DNA of 5,944 bases from Pseudomonadota bacterium (GTDB lineage Bacteria > Pseudomonadota > Alphaproteobacteria > Reyranellales > Reyranellaceae). The stretch is taken from NCBI GenBank assembly GCA_023436825.1, contig JAEZHS010000511.1, positions 1 to 5,944 of the forward strand. The letters are read 5' to 3'. The position numbers were made by a program, and so were the translations under genes. A model generated the notes under the pieces. It was not told where the DNA came from. It saw only the letters and a list, made by a program, of their open reading frames with translations, and ran no database searches. Below, one piece after another: positions 5,701 through 5,944 of the stretch (within the stretch, counting starts at the first letter, position 1; each line of letters opens with the position of its first letter).

Positions 5701-5815
5701 ATGGGTCCGGCTGGAATCAGCCGAACCCATCATGCCCTGTGGAACCACGATCTCCAGTGCGGGCGAATGGGATGAGATGGAACCGCACGCGGTTCCATCT
5801 CATCCATTCCGCTCT
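5701..5815. repeat. mosaic palindromic repeat, copy 2 (long form, two hairpins)
   Basis: The first part (5701-5752) is the near-copy of 51-102, with hairpin arms 5701-5713 and 5718-5730, one C-A mismatch and the same GAAT loop. It is followed by a linker, then an unrelated long hairpin at 5765-5809, then TTCCGCTCT at 5807-5815, which is shared with copy 1. On the minus strand the element begins two bases after the TAG of the MFS gene. It fills the space between that gene and the promoter of the small DUF6197-like gene. Confidence 0.75.
5765..5809. terminator. 21-bp hairpin directly after the MFS gene stop
   Basis: A perfect 16-bp stem (5771-5786 with 5789-5804) closes on a two-base AC loop; in RNA the innermost C-G pair would open to a CACG tetraloop. 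Five more pairs (5765-5769 with 5805-5809) extend it past one bulged G at 5770. On the minus strand the hairpin starts nine bases after the stop codon of the MFS gene. No T-run follows, so it may act as a transcript-end stabiliser or a factor-assisted stop and not a classic intrinsic terminator. It belongs to the repeat element around it. Confidence 0.55.
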
Positions 5816-5817
5816 AG

Positions 5818-5943
5818 CTAGCCGCCAGACGTAGCAACCTTGGCTCGCGCTGCCTCCCGCTCCTCCGGTGGCCGTACGTGACTGAACATGGCGAGAAGTG
5901 CGAGGTCGTAGCCCGACTTCAGAATGCCCGCGATCAACAGCGG
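5818..5943 (-). CDS. C-terminal end of an MFS-type transporter (partial)
   Basis: Only the last 41 residues are in the window, ending in a TAG stop at 5818-5820. They read PLLIAGILKSGYDLALLAMF, then SHVRPPEEREAARAKVATSGG. The pattern is a hydrophobic final transmembrane helix, then a short basic/acidic tail with R-P-P-E-E. This is typical of the end of many alphaproteobacterial major facilitator permeases (LK.xYDLxLLxMFRxVRPPEE). The protein would sit in the inner membrane with its C-terminus in the cytoplasm. The substrate cannot be judged from this piece. The gene continues beyond the right edge, and its transcript would run into the hairpin at 5765-5809. Confidence 0.65.
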   Translation of the reverse strand, partial: PLLIAGILKSGYDLALLAMFSHVRPPEEREAARAKVATSGG

Positions 5944-5944
5944 C

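Noticed and set aside
47..5815. The two palindromic repeats as ends of a transposon
   Set aside because: They are direct, not inverted, relative to each other over the matched stretch. No transposase or target-site duplication was seen, and the genes between look like ordinary chromosomal genes.

Overview
The window is GC-rich, and every well-supported gene lies on the minus strand. It most likely comes from an alphaproteobacterium, perhaps Hyphomicrobiales or a related order. Three things point there: a promoter of the EcfG general-stress type (GGAAC-N17-CGTT), an MFS transporter C-terminus of a kind common in that group, and strong GC bias with very open antisense frames. No tRNA, rRNA, CRISPR array, transposase or integrase was seen.

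Layout, in the direction of minus-strand transcription (right to left). (a) 5818-5943 is the C-terminal end of an MFS-type permease, followed at once by a long hairpin and a mosaic palindromic repeat (5701-5815). (b) 5287-5601 encodes a 104-residue protein resembling the DUF6197 family, with a good ribosome binding site and an EcfG-like promoter at 5640-5665. (c) A gene-free stretch (5052-5286) holds a perfect 8+8 bp operator-like palindrome at 5247-5266. (d) 2349-5051 encodes a 900-residue fusion of a GMC-type FAD sugar/alcohol oxidoreductase with a C-terminal DUF1080 (3-keto-disaccharide hydrolase) domain. (e) 2178-2348 is a regulatory gap with a tandem CTTAAA-N5-CTTAAA box. (f) 1506-2177 and 115-1506 encode an OmpR-type response regulator and a TctE/QseC-type sensor kinase, overlapping by one base. 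(g) A second copy of the mosaic repeat (47-115) follows the kinase stop codon. The first ~50 bases may hold the tail of a convergent plus-strand gene.

How the genes may work together: the main enzyme appears to carry both halves of an oxidise-then-cleave route for glycosides on one chain. The GMC part would make a 3-keto sugar and the DUF1080 part would break the activated glycosidic bond. The two-component system just downstream probably autoregulates through the tandem box. Whether it also controls the fusion gene is not shown, because no matching box was seen upstream of that gene. The two repeat copies are direct repeats exactly 5650 bp apart and bracket the kinase, regulator, fusion enzyme and small stress gene.
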